The notes: a model not told the origin generated them from the sequence alone. DNA of 64,000 nt from Streptococcus sp. HMSC072G04 (GCF_001813295.1 NZ_KV812046.1:91588-155587), one strand, 5' to 3'. Positions 27,033 through 36,667 are shown, counted from the stretch's first letter. Translations and numbers: made by a program.

Positions 27033-28247
27033 TTAACGTTTGTATTGCTTCAAGAAACGAGTCATTTTTTCTTGAATTTGAGCTAACTCATCGACACGTG
27101 GAAGGTAAACGATCCGGAAGTGATCTGGATCTTTCCAGTTAAAGCCGCGGCCATGAACCAAGAGAATTTTTTCTTGCTTCAAGAACTCTAAAACAAATTG
27201 CTCGTCATCATCCACGCGGTACATATCCCGATCAATCTTAGGGAAGATATAGAGACCAGCCTTTGGCTTAACAGCTGAGAGGCCTGGAATATCATTGATG
27301 GCTTTGTAGATAAAGTTGCGTTGTTCGTAGATTCGACCACCTGGAAGCAAGAGTTCATCCACGGATTGGTAACCTCCAAGAGAGGTTTGTACAACTTGTT
27401 GAGCCAAGACATTTGAACAAAGACGCATATTGGACAACATGTTCAAACCTTCGATATAGCCCTTCACATGATGCTTGGGTCCGGATAGAACCATCCAACC
27501 AACACGGAAACCGGCAATCCGGTGAGATTTTGACAAGCCATTCATACTCACACAGAAGAGATCAGGCGCTAAACTTGCGATAGCCGTGTGTTTTTCACCA
27601 TCCATGACCAAGCGATCGTAAATTTCATCCGCAAAGATGATCAAGTTATTTTGACGAGCGATCTCTACAATCTCAAGCAGGATCTCATCTGGATAGAGGG
27701 CACCTGTTGGGTTATTCGGGTTGATGACAACGATAGCCTTAGTGTTTGAGGTGATTTTCGACTTGATATCTTCAATATCTGGATACCAGTTTGCTTCTTC
27801 ATCACAAAGATAGTGAACCGCATTCCCACCAGCTAGGCTGACGGCTGCTGTCCAAAGAGGATAGTCCGGCATGGGAACCAAGACCTCATCCCCGTTGTCG
27901 AGCAGTCCTTGCATGGACATGACGATCAGCTCACTCACTCCATTTCCAAGGTAAATATCATCAATATCCACATTTGGAATTTTTTTCAATTGGCAGTACT
28001 GCATGATGGCCTTGCGGGCTGAAAAAATCCCTTTTGAATCTGAATAACCTTCACTATCACGCGCATTCATAATCAAATCATGGATGACTTCATCTGGAGC
28101 TGTAAAGCCAAATTCAGCAGGATTCCCCGTATTCAAACGTAGAATTTTTTCTCCATTTGCTCGCATGCGCATGGCTTCTTCCAAGACTGGACCACGAATA
28201 TCGTAAGCGACATGTTCGAGTTTGCTTGATTTATTATATTCCTTCAT
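27033..28247 (-). CDS. PLP-dependent aminotransferase (AlaT-like)
   Basis: A 404-residue fold-type I class I/II aminotransferase. The PLP Lys is in NGLSKSHRIAGFRVGW, the NNPTG cofactor motif in INPNNPTGALY, and the phosphate-contacting region in FADEIYDR. Its length and the family pattern fit the AlaT alanine/valine-pyruvate group of Gram-positive bacteria. Position next to codY agrees with a role at the pyruvate/branched-chain amino acid junction, but the exact substrate is inferred. Confidence 0.88.
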   Translation of the reverse strand: MKEYNKSSKLEHVAYDIRGPVLEEAMRMRANGEKILRLNTGNPAEFGFTAPDEVIHDLIMNARDSEGYSDSKGIFSARKAIMQYCQLKKIPNVDIDDIYLGNGVSELIVMSMQGLLDNGDEVLVPMPDYPLWTAAVSLAGGNAVHYLCDEEANWYPDIEDIKSKITSNTKAIVVINPNNPTGALYPDEILLEIVEIARQNNLIIFADEIYDRLVMDGEKHTAIASLAPDLFCVSMNGLSKSHRIAGFRVGWMVLSGPKHHVKGYIEGLNMLSNMRLCSNVLAQQVVQTSLGGYQSVDELLLPGGRIYEQRNFIYKAINDIPGLSAVKPKAGLYIFPKIDRDMYRVDDDEQFVLEFLKQEKILLVHGRGFNWKDPDHFRIVYLPRVDELAQIQEKMTRFLKQYKR

Positions 28248-28456
28248 ATTCTGCCTCGATTCACGAAATTATCTCTATTATACCACTAGTTCAAATAGAG
28301 TACAAACCGAGGACTTTAAAAATTCTGCAAAAATATAGGAGAAAAGAGAGACTTTACCTTTACATTCTAACTCAAAAGAGATAAAATATAAGTGTATAAA
28401 GAATAGGATTCCTTTTCTATTCTATCCATGTTTTCAAGCTATAAGGAGGTAGGATT

Positions 28457-28909
28457 ATGTCTCAAAAATATGAAAACATCATGGTCGCTGTCGACGGTTC
28501 TCATGAAGCAGAATTAGCCTTTGAAAAAGGGGTTAACGTTTCTCTTCGCAACGGCTCTAAATTGACTATTGCCCACGTTATCGATACCCGTGCCCTTCAA
28601 AGCGTCTCAACTTTTGATGCTGAGGTCTACGAAGAATTGCAAGAAGAAGCCAACGAATTGCTCAAGGGCTACAAGGAACGTGCTGAAAAAGTCGGCGTTC
28701 AAAATGTTGTGACTGTTGTAGAAATGGGAAATCCAAAAGTCCTCTTAGCCAATGATATCCCAAGTAAAGAAGGGGTTGACCTTATTATGGTCGGAGCTAC
28801 CGGACTCAATGCCTTCGAACGGTTAATGGTCGGATCCTCCTCAGAATATATCCTTCGCCACGCCAAAGTAGACTTACTAGTGGTACGTGATAAGGATAAA
28901 ACCATGTAA
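28457..28909 (+). CDS. Universal stress protein
   Basis: A 150-residue UspA-domain protein opening with IMVAVDGSHEAELAFEKG, with the ATP-binding signature GATGLNAFERLMVGSSSEYIL (G-2x-G-9x-GS pattern), so it is likely of the nucleotide-binding class. It is on the plus strand, divergent from the aminotransferase, with AAGGAGG upstream. Transcription probably runs through repeat B1 and ends at the bidirectional terminator at 29213-29247. Confidence 0.93.
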   Translation: MSQKYENIMVAVDGSHEAELAFEKGVNVSLRNGSKLTIAHVIDTRALQSVSTFDAEVYEELQEEANELLKGYKERAEKVGVQNVVTVVEMGNPKVLLANDIPSKEGVDLIMVGATGLNAFERLMVGSSSEYILRHAKVDLLVVRDKDKTM

Positions 28910-28925
28910 GAAAGAAAAAGTCATA

Positions 28926-29120
28926 TTGAAAACTTTCCTTAGGTGAGTACGGACGTCAGCGACCTTCTTCGAAGTTCCATGACTAAGTTTTGAGCCCCTT
29001 CGCTCTTTAATTTCTGGGCTCAGGCTAAAACAGTTTCCCAAACTGTTTTACTCTCAAAACTCCCGAGTGCTAGAAACAATAGTGTTTCTAGCACTTTTCT
29101 CACGGCGGAAAGTTTTTCAA
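28926..29120 (+). repeat. Modular hairpin repeat B, long copy
   Basis: An approximately 195-bp element with near-matching inverted ends (TTGAAAACTTTCC and GGAAAGTTTTTCAA). It aligns to the reverse complement of 44874-45011: both share CTTAGGTGAGTACGGACGTC, a TTCCATGACT block, CTCAAAACTCCCGAG and TTTTCTCACG. Near the end is the stem GTGCTAGAAAC/GTTTCTAGCAC, whose counterpart in the other copy has a different but still complementary sequence. This copy has about 55 extra bases holding a second stem, AAAACAGTTT/AAACTGTTTT. It fills most of the 336-bp gap after the stress-protein gene. Confidence 0.85.
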
Positions 29121-29212
29121 TATTTTTTATAAATTTTAAAAATAAGAACATATTTCGACTTCTTTGTGGAACACTTTACTTATCTTAGTAAAAAATAGTT
29201 TGTCTACATTCT

Positions 29213-29247
29213 AAAAAAGGTTTGGAACCTTTGTTCCAAACTTTTTT
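29213..29247. terminator. Bidirectional terminator between stress protein and HAD gene
   Basis: AAAAAAGGTTTGGAAC-cttt-GTTCCAAACTTTTTT has T runs on both strands, serving the plus-strand stress gene and the minus-strand HAD gene, which converge here. Confidence 0.85.
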
Positions 29248-30646
29248 AGTTGTCTTTTTTTGCTTCTTTTTGTTTTGCATGTTTTTCGTAGGCCTTTAGC
29301 TGGCGATCGAGTTCTTTTTTGATGGCTGGTTCCGGGGAGTATTTTTCTTCCCAATCATCTGGCTTCAGAATCTTGTGGGTTACTGGATCAAAGTGCGCTT
29401 TTCCATCTGGGAAAATCTTGCCCATATTGGCCCGGTGAACAATCTCAAAGACCTCTTCAGGATCGACCCCCATTAGAACAAAGCTACCATAAGTCAGATA
29501 GAGGGTATCAATTAAGGCATCAACCTGCCCTACCATGGAGATCTCTGCTGGATGCTTGCCACGAACCTTATCTGCAGCCTTATCCAAGGCTTCGTGAAGA
29601 GCTGCTACCGAGCGATCAAATTCTTCCTCACTTGTGCTAGCGGCTCGGACAAATTCTACCAACTCCTCTTGCTTGAACATGGTTCGATAAAGGGCGTCTT
29701 GAGGCTGCCAGACAACAGGTTTCTCCTGGGTTTCTCCATCCATCACACCATGGAAGGTTTTGACCTTATTGAAGTGATCATCCTTAGAAAGAAAGAGTTC
29801 TTTCTCTGAAAGAATACCAAAGTGTTGCAAGGCCTTTTGAATGCCATCCTTGCCATTACTAGTCGTAGTATGCTTGGCAATTGCCTTGACACTGGTCGTT
29901 CCATTTCCCATCGCAATGGATAAGCCAACACCTGATAGCATCTCTAAGTCATTATCAGAATCTCCAAAAGCCATCACTTCATCGATGTCAAAGCCAAATT
30001 CCTGACCAACGATGCGGATCCCTTCTAACTTGGAAATCCCTGGGTTGAGGACATCTGCTGCAAAAGGACTAGAACGTGTGAATTTCAGATCCGGAAACTC
30101 TTTTTCAATTTTTGCAGTCTCTTCTGGACTCGATAAGATCAACACTTGGTAGATTGGTTCTTGCGCTAGTGCATAGAGGGTGTCCTGGTCTTGCGGGACG
30201 ACCTTGCTGACCACTTTGTTAAATCCTTGACTGACTGTACGGGCCATCTTGCGGGGTACAAAGCGACTGGACCAAGTTGAAATAGGACTCATCCCAAAAC
30301 TCATGATCCGAGAACCAAATACCCCATCCTTGGTACCGAGAGCAATTTCCTTACGGTGTTCTCGAGCATAGTCAATTAGTTGGTGCAGACTCTTTTTATC
30401 GATTGGGCTAGTAAACAGCACGCGGTCCTTGGTCAAAATATACTGACCATTATAGGTCACTGCAAAATCAAAACCATAGCGTTCCATAAACGGTTTGACA
30501 AAGGCCGGTCCCCGCCCTGTCGCAAGGCCTACATAGATCCCTTCTTCCTTTAAAGACTGAATAGCTTTTTCTGTTGATTTGAGGACCGCTCGACTATCAT
30601 TCACCAAGGTTCCATCGATATCAAAAAAGACTGCTTTTATTTCCAT
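29246..30646 (-). CDS. Cof-type HAD phosphatase fused to a PRA-PH/MazG-like domain
   Basis: A 466-residue two-domain protein. Residues 1-270 form a HAD-IIB (Cof) phosphatase with nucleophile motif FFDIDGTLV and motif IV GDSDNDLEML. Residues from about 300 resemble all-alpha nucleotide pyrophosphohydrolases of the HisE/MazG group, with helical E-x-x-E/D patterns (EELVEFVRA, EEFDRSVAALHEALDKA, QVDALIDTLYLTYG). The combination suggests handling of damaged or surplus nucleotides, with the pyrophosphohydrolase product passed to the phosphatase (inference). Similar fused proteins of this length occur in other streptococci. The C-terminal tail is Lys-rich. Confidence 0.82.
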   Translation of the reverse strand: MEIKAVFFDIDGTLVNDSRAVLKSTEKAIQSLKEEGIYVGLATGRGPAFVKPFMERYGFDFAVTYNGQYILTKDRVLFTSPIDKKSLHQLIDYAREHRKEIALGTKDGVFGSRIMSFGMSPISTWSSRFVPRKMARTVSQGFNKVVSKVVPQDQDTLYALAQEPIYQVLILSSPEETAKIEKEFPDLKFTRSSPFAADVLNPGISKLEGIRIVGQEFGFDIDEVMAFGDSDNDLEMLSGVGLSIAMGNGTTSVKAIAKHTTTSNGKDGIQKALQHFGILSEKELFLSKDDHFNKVKTFHGVMDGETQEKPVVWQPQDALYRTMFKQEELVEFVRAASTSEEEFDRSVAALHEALDKAADKVRGKHPAEISMVGQVDALIDTLYLTYGSFVLMGVDPEEVFEIVHRANMGKIFPDGKAHFDPVTHKILKPDDWEEKYSPEPAIKKELDRQLKAYEKHAKQKEAKKDN

Positions 30647-30708
30647 GTCTACTGTTTCTTTCTTTTTATGATAAAATAAATTATATCACATATTCCAAGG
30701 AGCTTCAC

Positions 30709-31671
30709 ATGTTTAAGAAAATTTTAGCACTACATACCGGAGGGACCATTTCGATGGCGGCAGATGACTCTGGGGCAGTGATTACCAATGAAGTCAATCC
30801 CATGACCCAAGTTACTTCACCAATTGAAGGGATTGCAGTCACCTCAGAGGACTTCTTCAACCTTCCCAGCCCTCAAATGACCCCCCGTCACATGTTAGCT
30901 CTATATCAAAAAATCAAAGAGGAAGCTCACAACTACGACGGCATCGTTATTACCCACGGGACAGATACGCTAGAAGAAACGGCTTATTTCTTGGATACCA
31001 TGGAGTTACCAGAGATCGCTGTGGTCATTACAGGAGCTATGCGAAGCTCCAACGAGCTCGGAAGCGATGGCGTCTATAATTTTCTGACAGCCCTTCGAGT
31101 GGCTGCCGATCCAAAAGCACGCGATAAAGGGGTCTTAGTCGTCATGAACGATGAAATTCATGCGGCTAAGTACGTCACCAAAACCCATACCACCAATGTC
31201 AGCACCTTTCAGACACCAACCCACGGCCCACTAGGTTTGGTCATGAAAAAGGAAATCCTCTTCTTTAAAACAGCCGAGCCAAGGGTGCGCTTTGATCTCG
31301 ATACCATCGATGGTTTTGTTCCGATCATTGCTACCTACGCAGGGATGAAATCCGATCTGCTGGACATGCTGGATCTTTCAAAGCTGGATGGTCTCATTAT
31401 CGAAGCCTTTGGAGCTGGAAACATCCCTAAAGAAACGGCACATAAACTCCAAGAGTTTATAGATGCAGGCCTTCCAATCGCTTTAGTATCCCGTTGCTTC
31501 AATGGAATCGCTGAACCCGTCTACGCATATGAAGGAGGAGGCGTCCAACTCCATCAAGCAGGTGTCTTTTTCATCAAAGAATTAAATGCACCCAAAGCGC
31601 GCATCAAACTCCTCATCGCCCTCAATGCCGGCCTAAAAGGACAAGAACTCAAAGACTATATCGAAGGGTAA
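30709..31671 (+). CDS. Type I L-asparaginase
   Basis: A 320-residue cytosolic asparaginase/glutaminase-family enzyme. The first catalytic Thr lies in LHTGGTISMAA near residue 12, the second in the THGTDTLEETAYFL motif near residue 88, and GAMRSSNELGSDG follows. Length is typical of the AnsA type. It diverges from the HAD gene across a 62-bp promoter region, with CCAAGGAG before the ATG. A structured repeat region begins right after the stop. Confidence 0.92.
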   Translation: MFKKILALHTGGTISMAADDSGAVITNEVNPMTQVTSPIEGIAVTSEDFFNLPSPQMTPRHMLALYQKIKEEAHNYDGIVITHGTDTLEETAYFLDTMELPEIAVVITGAMRSSNELGSDGVYNFLTALRVAADPKARDKGVLVVMNDEIHAAKYVTKTHTTNVSTFQTPTHGPLGLVMKKEILFFKTAEPRVRFDLDTIDGFVPIIATYAGMKSDLLDMLDLSKLDGLIIEAFGAGNIPKETAHKLQEFIDAGLPIALVSRCFNGIAEPVYAYEGGGVQLHQAGVFFIKELNAPKARIKLLIALNAGLKGQELKDYIEG

Positions 31672-31673
31672 AC

Positions 31674-31900
31674 TAAGATACAAAGCCCGTAAAATGCAAA
31701 GTGAAAATAGGAAATTGTCGCCGGGAGCGAAGCTCACAAGAGAATTTATCTTTTTCACACAGCATTTAGGGCGTGTTCAATTCGTGTAACGGCAAGCACT
31801 ATGGTGCCTTGCCTACACGACTCACTAACTCCTCAGGTGGATGGTATCGATCCACCTTCGTCCTGTCGCATTTCATCAAGATACAAAGCCCGTAAAATGC
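31674..31900 (+). repeat. Triple-hairpin region bounded by 23-bp direct repeats (repeat C)
   Basis: The same 23 bp (AAGATACAAAGCCCGTAAAATGC) occur at 31675-31697 and 31878-31900. Between them are three foldable units. The first is a long imperfect inverted repeat from about 31683 to 31770 (GCCCGTAAAATGC...GCATTTAGGGC). The second is GGCAAGCAC-tatg-GTGCCTTGCC with flanking GTGTA/TACAC. The third is AGGTGGAT-ggtatcg-ATCCACCT. A diverged inverted copy of the boundary repeat is at 46650-46679. The region starts two bases after the asparaginase stop and encodes no plausible protein. Confidence 0.7.
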
Positions 31901-31906
31901 CATCTT

Positions 31907-31958
31907 AAAGGGAGTGGAGTGGAATCCAAAGAATTTCCTCTCTACTCCCTTTTTATAT
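31907..31958 (+). terminator. Terminator-like hairpin between asparaginase and recG
   Basis: AAAGGGAGTGGAGTGGAA and TTTCCTCTCTACTCCCTTT pair imperfectly and are followed by TTATATTTT on the plus strand, so it best terminates plus-strand transcripts from asparaginase and repeat C. recG ends from the other side. Confidence 0.65.
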
Positions 31959-31959
31959 T

Positions 31960-33975
31960 TTAGTCTAAATGTTCTTTCTTTTCTAAGTAAAGCGAGAGCA
32001 GATGCCAATCGGGGTGTTCGCGCCAATCTGGCGTGGCTACGATCTGGCTGGCAACTTTCCTTGCTTCTTCCAGAATGGGATAATCTTCTACCAAATCCGC
32101 CACTTGAAATTCTGGAATCCCAGATTGACGGGTTCCAAAGATTTCACCTGAACCCCGCATTTTCAAATCTTCTTCCGCTAGCACAAAGCCATTGGTCGTC
32201 TCTGTCATGATTTTCATGCGCTGTTTGCCACTATCTGTCTTAGGATTGGCTACTAGAATAGCATAGGATTGCTTGCTTCCCCGACCAACCCGGCCTCGAA
32301 GCTGGTGAAGTTGGCTAAGACCAAACCGATCTGCATCCATAATGACCATAACGGTCGCATTGGGCACGTTGACTCCTACTTCAATAACGGTCGTAGACAC
32401 CAAAACATCGACTTGGTGCTCTTTAAAGGACTGCATGATGGCATCTTTTTCTTCACTTTTCATCTTCCCGTGAAGAAGAGAAACGCGTGCTCGCTGTCCA
32501 AAGAAGGTCTCTAGCTCTTCTTTGAGGGCAAGGGCGTTTTTCAAATCTAGCGCCTCTGACTCCTCAATCAATGGAGAAATAAAGTAGGCTTGAGAACCTT
32601 TGCCAAGTTCTTTGACTAACCAGTCGAGGACCACTTCTAACTGCTCATGCTTGACCCAACGTGTGATGATTTCCTTGCGTCCCGCAGGCATCTGATCAAT
32701 GATGGACACATCCATATCTCCAAAGGCTGTAATAGCCAAGGTCCGGGGAATAGGGGTAGCCGTCATCATCAGGACGTCTGGATTTTGTCCTTTTTCTCGA
32801 AGAATACGACGTTGGGAAACCCCAAAGCGATGCTGTTCATCAATAATGACCAAGCCTAGATCTTGGTAGTGAACTCCCTCTTGAATCAAGGCATGTGTCC
32901 CCACAATCAATTGGGCTTTTCCTGAGGCGATCTCTTCTAAGACTTCTCGTTTCTCAGCCGCCTTTAATCCTCCTGTTAGAAGGGCAATTGGCAAATCTGG
33001 AAAAAGATTTTGCAAGCTTTCCTTGTGTTGCTCTGCCAAAATCTCCGTTGGAACCATCAAGGCAGCTTGCTTCCCAGCGCTTAAGGCTGCATACATAGCA
33101 AGACCGGCCACGACTGTCTTCCCGCTTCCCACATCCCCTTGTAAGAGGCGGTTCATATGATAAGGAGAGGCCATATCTGTCAAGATTTCATTCAGGCTGT
33201 TTTCTTGAGCTTGCGTTAGCTCAAAAGGAAGCTGTTTTTTTCGTTCTGCTAATTTTTCTGGATTCCAGGCCAAGGAAATCCCTTGGCTGGCATCGTGATT
33301 TTCTTCTTTTAGCACTTGGAGTTGCAGCTGGAAAAAGAGGAGCTCTTCAAATTTTACCCGGCGAAGGGCTTGCTTGTACTCTGCCAGATCCTTAGGAAAA
33401 TGCATAGCCTGCACTGCTTGGGAACGAGACATGAGTTGATAACGCTCTCGTAAGATTTGGGGCACATTCTCTTCTAAAAGCTGGTCCAAGCCCTGGTCGA
33501 ACGCTATTTTGATCAATTTCACCAGGCTGTTTTGGCTCACTCCTTGCGTCACTCGATAGACCGGTTGCAAATCATCTTCCACTTGAGCCAGGAGTTTCAT
33601 ACCTGTCAAACTCCCCTTGGCCTTGTCCCATTTCCCAAAAATCGCCACTGTCTGCTGAACCTCGATTTTGTCTGCTAGATAGGGTTGGTTGAAAAAATTA
33701 ACCGCAATCACTTGGTCTCCCTGTTTGATCGAAAAACGCAAGCGATTTCGTTTGTAGCCATAATATTGGACATTGGCTGGTGTTGCTACCACCCCTGAGA
33801 TGACAGCTTTTTCCCCATCTTCCAACTCTAAAACATTGCGCGTTTTGAAGTCTTCATAGCGAAAGGGGAAATACAAGAGCAGATCTTCTAAGGTTTCAAT
33901 CCCTAACTTTTTAAATTTTTCCGCCGATTTTGGACCGACTCCAGGCAGTACGGATAAGGGTTGATGTAGATTCAT
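31960..33975 (-). CDS. recG: ATP-dependent DNA helicase RecG
   Basis: A 671-residue branch-migration helicase that regresses stalled forks and processes Holliday junctions. It has the N-terminal wedge/OB domain (to about 240), Walker A GDVGSGKTVVA, the DEQH box (IIDEQHRFG), motif III MTATPIPRTL, motif VI QLRGRVGRG and the C-terminal TRG-like segment. Full length. It follows alr by 60 bp, with a terminator between them. Confidence 0.97.
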   Translation of the reverse strand: MNLHQPLSVLPGVGPKSAEKFKKLGIETLEDLLLYFPFRYEDFKTRNVLELEDGEKAVISGVVATPANVQYYGYKRNRLRFSIKQGDQVIAVNFFNQPYLADKIEVQQTVAIFGKWDKAKGSLTGMKLLAQVEDDLQPVYRVTQGVSQNSLVKLIKIAFDQGLDQLLEENVPQILRERYQLMSRSQAVQAMHFPKDLAEYKQALRRVKFEELLFFQLQLQVLKEENHDASQGISLAWNPEKLAERKKQLPFELTQAQENSLNEILTDMASPYHMNRLLQGDVGSGKTVVAGLAMYAALSAGKQAALMVPTEILAEQHKESLQNLFPDLPIALLTGGLKAAEKREVLEEIASGKAQLIVGTHALIQEGVHYQDLGLVIIDEQHRFGVSQRRILREKGQNPDVLMMTATPIPRTLAITAFGDMDVSIIDQMPAGRKEIITRWVKHEQLEVVLDWLVKELGKGSQAYFISPLIEESEALDLKNALALKEELETFFGQRARVSLLHGKMKSEEKDAIMQSFKEHQVDVLVSTTVIEVGVNVPNATVMVIMDADRFGLSQLHQLRGRVGRGSKQSYAILVANPKTDSGKQRMKIMTETTNGFVLAEEDLKMRGSGEIFGTRQSGIPEFQVADLVEDYPILEEARKVASQIVATPDWREHPDWHLLSLYLEKKEHLD

Positions 33976-33992
33976 TTCTCCTCCTTTCTTTT

Positions 33993-34034
33993 ATAAAAAA
34001 GCAGGTTCATCCGGGAAAATCCCACCTGCTTCTT
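33993..34034 (-). terminator. Terminator after alr
   Basis: On the minus strand AGCAGGT...ACCTGCTTTTTTAT is a 7-bp stem with a six-T tail, just after the alr stop. Confidence 0.8.
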
Positions 34035-34035
34035 C

Positions 34036-35148
34036 TTATTCTTCACCTGTATAGTCACGAGGAATCCGATCACTCAAAAGACAGACCACTTCATAATTAA
34101 TGGTCCCACGGTAATCTGCAACCTCTGTTGCCGTGATTTCTTTCTCGCCCTCTCGTCCAATCAGGGTAACCTTGGTCCCCAGAGGCAATTCTTCTGGAAG
34201 GCGAACAGTAATCTGGTCCATCGAAACGCGACCAACAATGGGACAAAACTCACCCTTGATCAGTACATGGAAATTTTGCATCTCTCGGATCCAGCCATCC
34301 GCATAGCCGATAGGAATCGTCCCGATCCATTGGGGTTCTTCTGTCGTATAGGTTGCTCCGTAGCCAATATCTTGACCAGCTTCTAACTGTTTCGCATGAA
34401 CTAACTCACTCACCAAACTCAAGGCTGGCTTAATTTCATAAGGCAAGGCTAGCACAGAACCGCTGGGATTCAAGCCATACATGACATCTCCCAAGCGCAC
34501 AGCTGTGAAAATCGTATCCGCATGCCACAAAGAGGTGGCTGAATTACTCGCATGGACAATGGGAGGAAGGGTTTCAAGAGCAGCCAATACTTCTTTGAAA
34601 AACTGGTATTGCGCTTGGAATTTTCGATCATCTGCCTCATCTGCTGTCGCAAAATGAGTAAAGATTCCTTCAATTTCAGCTCCAGCTGCTATGAGAAGGC
34701 GTTCAGCTTCTTTGATCTCTTCGATCGTTCGGAATCCAATCCGCCCCATTCCAGAATCCACCTTGATATGGACCTTCAATCCTGAAAGATCTGCTTCTTG
34801 TCCAAGCAATTGAACCAACCAAGCAAGACTCGCCACCGTTAAGCGGATGTCATGCTCTTTGGCTAGATTCACTGTTTCACTCGGCACAACTCCCAAAATC
34901 AAAAGAGGGTGTTGCAAACCTTCTTCACGAATTTCAAGGGCTTCATCCATATTGGAAACACAAAAACCATCTACCTGAGGTGCCAATTTTTTGGTCACCG
35001 CAACGACCCCATGACCATAGGCATTGGCCTTGACGACTGCATATTTCAAGGCTTGACTCGGAATATGGTCACTGACTTGTTGCACATTAAAGGCAATGGC
35101 ATCCAAATCGACTCTTGCAACAGTTGGTCTATGTTTACTTGCTTTCAT
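34036..35148 (-). CDS. alr: Alanine racemase
   Basis: A 370-residue PLP enzyme supplying D-alanine for peptidoglycan. The PLP Lys is in [12 protein letters not shown] near residue 40, and the catalytic Tyr of the partner subunit is in the [10 protein letters not shown] region. The frame is open to 35169, but GGAGG before the ATG at 35148 and the family length fix the start. It overlaps the acpS end by 14 bp, indicating coupled translation. Confidence 0.96.
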   Translation of the reverse strand: MKASKHRPTVARVDLDAIAFNVQQVSDHIPSQALKYAVVKANAYGHGVVAVTKKLAPQVDGFCVSNMDEALEIREEGLQHPLLILGVVPSETVNLAKEHDIRLTVASLAWLVQLLGQEADLSGLKVHIKVDSGMGRIGFRTIEEIKEAERLLIAAGAEIEGIFTHFATADEADDRKFQAQYQFFKEVLAALETLPPIVHASNSATSLWHADTIFTAVRLGDVMYGLNPSGSVLALPYEIKPALSLVSELVHAKQLEAGQDIGYGATYTTEEPQWIGTIPIGYADGWIREMQNFHVLIKGEFCPIVGRVSMDQITVRLPEELPLGTKVTLIGREGEKEITATEVADYRGTINYEVVCLLSDRIPRDYTGEE

Positions 35149-35500
35149 TTTCTTCCTCCAAAATGACACTGGTCGACACTAGGTCTCCCTTATGACTGAT
35201 CGAAATCCATACCTTCCCAGAAAAAGGAGACTTGGAAAAATAGGGTGCTCCGTGGGCATCATTTAAAATTTCTAAATCTTGAAAACCAACCGGTCCAATC
35301 CCTGTTCCCATTGCCTTTGAAAAGGCTTCTTTGGCGGACCATCGGCCCGTTAAATATTCCATTTTCCGTTTTCCAGACAATTCCTCAAAGCGCTCTCGCT
35401 CAGCCTCGGTTAAGACTTTTTCAGCGAATCGAGTATTCTTCTGATAGGCTTTTTCAATCGCAGCGATCGATTCGATATCGATGCCATGTCCTTTGATCAT
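35135..35500 (-). CDS. acpS: Holo-[acyl-carrier-protein] synthase
   Basis: A 121-residue 4'-phosphopantetheinyl transferase that activates acyl carrier protein. Conserved magnesium-site motifs GHGIDIESI (Asp7 region) and [13 protein letters not shown] are present. Length is standard. It sits between the DAHP synthase gene and alr in an operon order common to streptococci, and overlaps alr. Confidence 0.96.
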   Translation of the reverse strand: MIKGHGIDIESIAAIEKAYQKNTRFAEKVLTEAERERFEELSGKRKMEYLTGRWSAKEAFSKAMGTGIGPVGFQDLEILNDAHGAPYFSKSPFSGKVWISISHKGDLVSTSVILEEENESK

Positions 35501-35586
35501 CTTGTTTTATCCTTATTTATCGTTTCAGTATCGTTTCACTGACAAAAGAGAAGAGGCTAAAGAATCACTCCTTCCGCCCCTGCCTT

Positions 35587-36615
35587 TTACTTATTCATCG
35601 TTGCAATTTCTTTGACCAAGGCCTGTGTTTTTTCCCAACCCAGGCAAGGGTCTGTGATGGATTGACCATAAACCACTGGTTCATTTTGACGGCCATCTTC
35701 TAGATAGGATTCAATCATGAAACCACGAACTAAAGTTGCCAAATCCTTGTTCCAAGCACGGTTCATCATGGTTTCTCTCACGATGCGTACTTGCTCTTCG
35801 AATTGTTTGCCAGAATTGTCATGGTTGGTATCCACCAGGATGAAGGGATGTTGCAAGCCCATTTCGCTATAGCGTTTTGCTGCCGCTAGCAAATCTTCAT
35901 AATGGTAGTTTGGAATATTCTTACCACTTGCATCCAAGCCCCCACGAAGGATCGCATGGGCTAAAGGATTTCCTGATGTTCCCACTGCTTGGGCATTGAA
36001 CAAAAAGTTTTGGGGATGTTGGGCTGCATAAATCGCATTGAACATGACAGAAAGATTTCCAGAGGTTGGATTCTTCATGCCTGTCGGAGCAGAGATCCCA
36101 CTAGATACAAAGCGGTGCTCCTGGTCTTCAACTGAACGAGCTCCAATGGCATGATAAGAAATTAAATCCTCAACATAAGGAAGACTTGCTGGATAAAGCA
36201 ACTCATCCGCAGTTGTCAAACCAGTCTCGGTAATCACACGGTAGTGGAGATGTCGGACTGCTTTCAAACCGTCCACAAAGCTTGGTGCTGCATGTGTATC
36301 TGGTTGGTGCATCAAGCCTTTATAGCCATCCCCATTGGTCCGAGGTTTAGCCGTATAGACCCGCATCACAATGAAAATTTGATCTTTCACTTGCTCTTGC
36401 AAGTCTGCCAAACGATGGGCATAGTCCATCACAGCTTCTTCATTATCAGAAGAGCAAGGTCCGATCACAAGAAGGATCCGTTGGTCTTCTCCTTTGATAA
36501 TAGCTTCCAATTCTCGATCACGCGCTTCTTTGCGCTCCAAGGCTGGACCTTCCAAGCGGTAAAGCGAAGTGATCTCTTGCTCATCAATCTTATTGCTCTT
36601 CGTAATGAATACCAT
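35587..36615 (-). CDS. 3-deoxy-7-phosphoheptulonate synthase (class I)
   Basis: A 342-residue AroF/AroG-type DAHP synthase, first enzyme of the shikimate pathway, condensing PEP and erythrose-4-phosphate. Recognisable motifs are LVIGPCSSDNEEA, RVYTAKPRTNGDGYKGL (PEP/metal site), GARSVEDQEHR and VDTNHDNSGKQ. Streptococci often carry two tandem copies (AroG1/AroG2), but only one is here. No terminator separates it from acpS, so aro-acpS-alr is probably one unit. Confidence 0.94.
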   Translation of the reverse strand: MVFITKSNKIDEQEITSLYRLEGPALERKEARDRELEAIIKGEDQRILLVIGPCSSDNEEAVMDYAHRLADLQEQVKDQIFIVMRVYTAKPRTNGDGYKGLMHQPDTHAAPSFVDGLKAVRHLHYRVITETGLTTADELLYPASLPYVEDLISYHAIGARSVEDQEHRFVSSGISAPTGMKNPTSGNLSVMFNAIYAAQHPQNFLFNAQAVGTSGNPLAHAILRGGLDASGKNIPNYHYEDLLAAAKRYSEMGLQHPFILVDTNHDNSGKQFEEQVRIVRETMMNRAWNKDLATLVRGFMIESYLEDGRQNEPVVYGQSITDPCLGWEKTQALVKEIATMNK

Positions 36616-36667
36616 ACGGCCTCCTTATGCTACCTAGACCCATCCTCTTTCTAGTTCAGAGGAGCTC

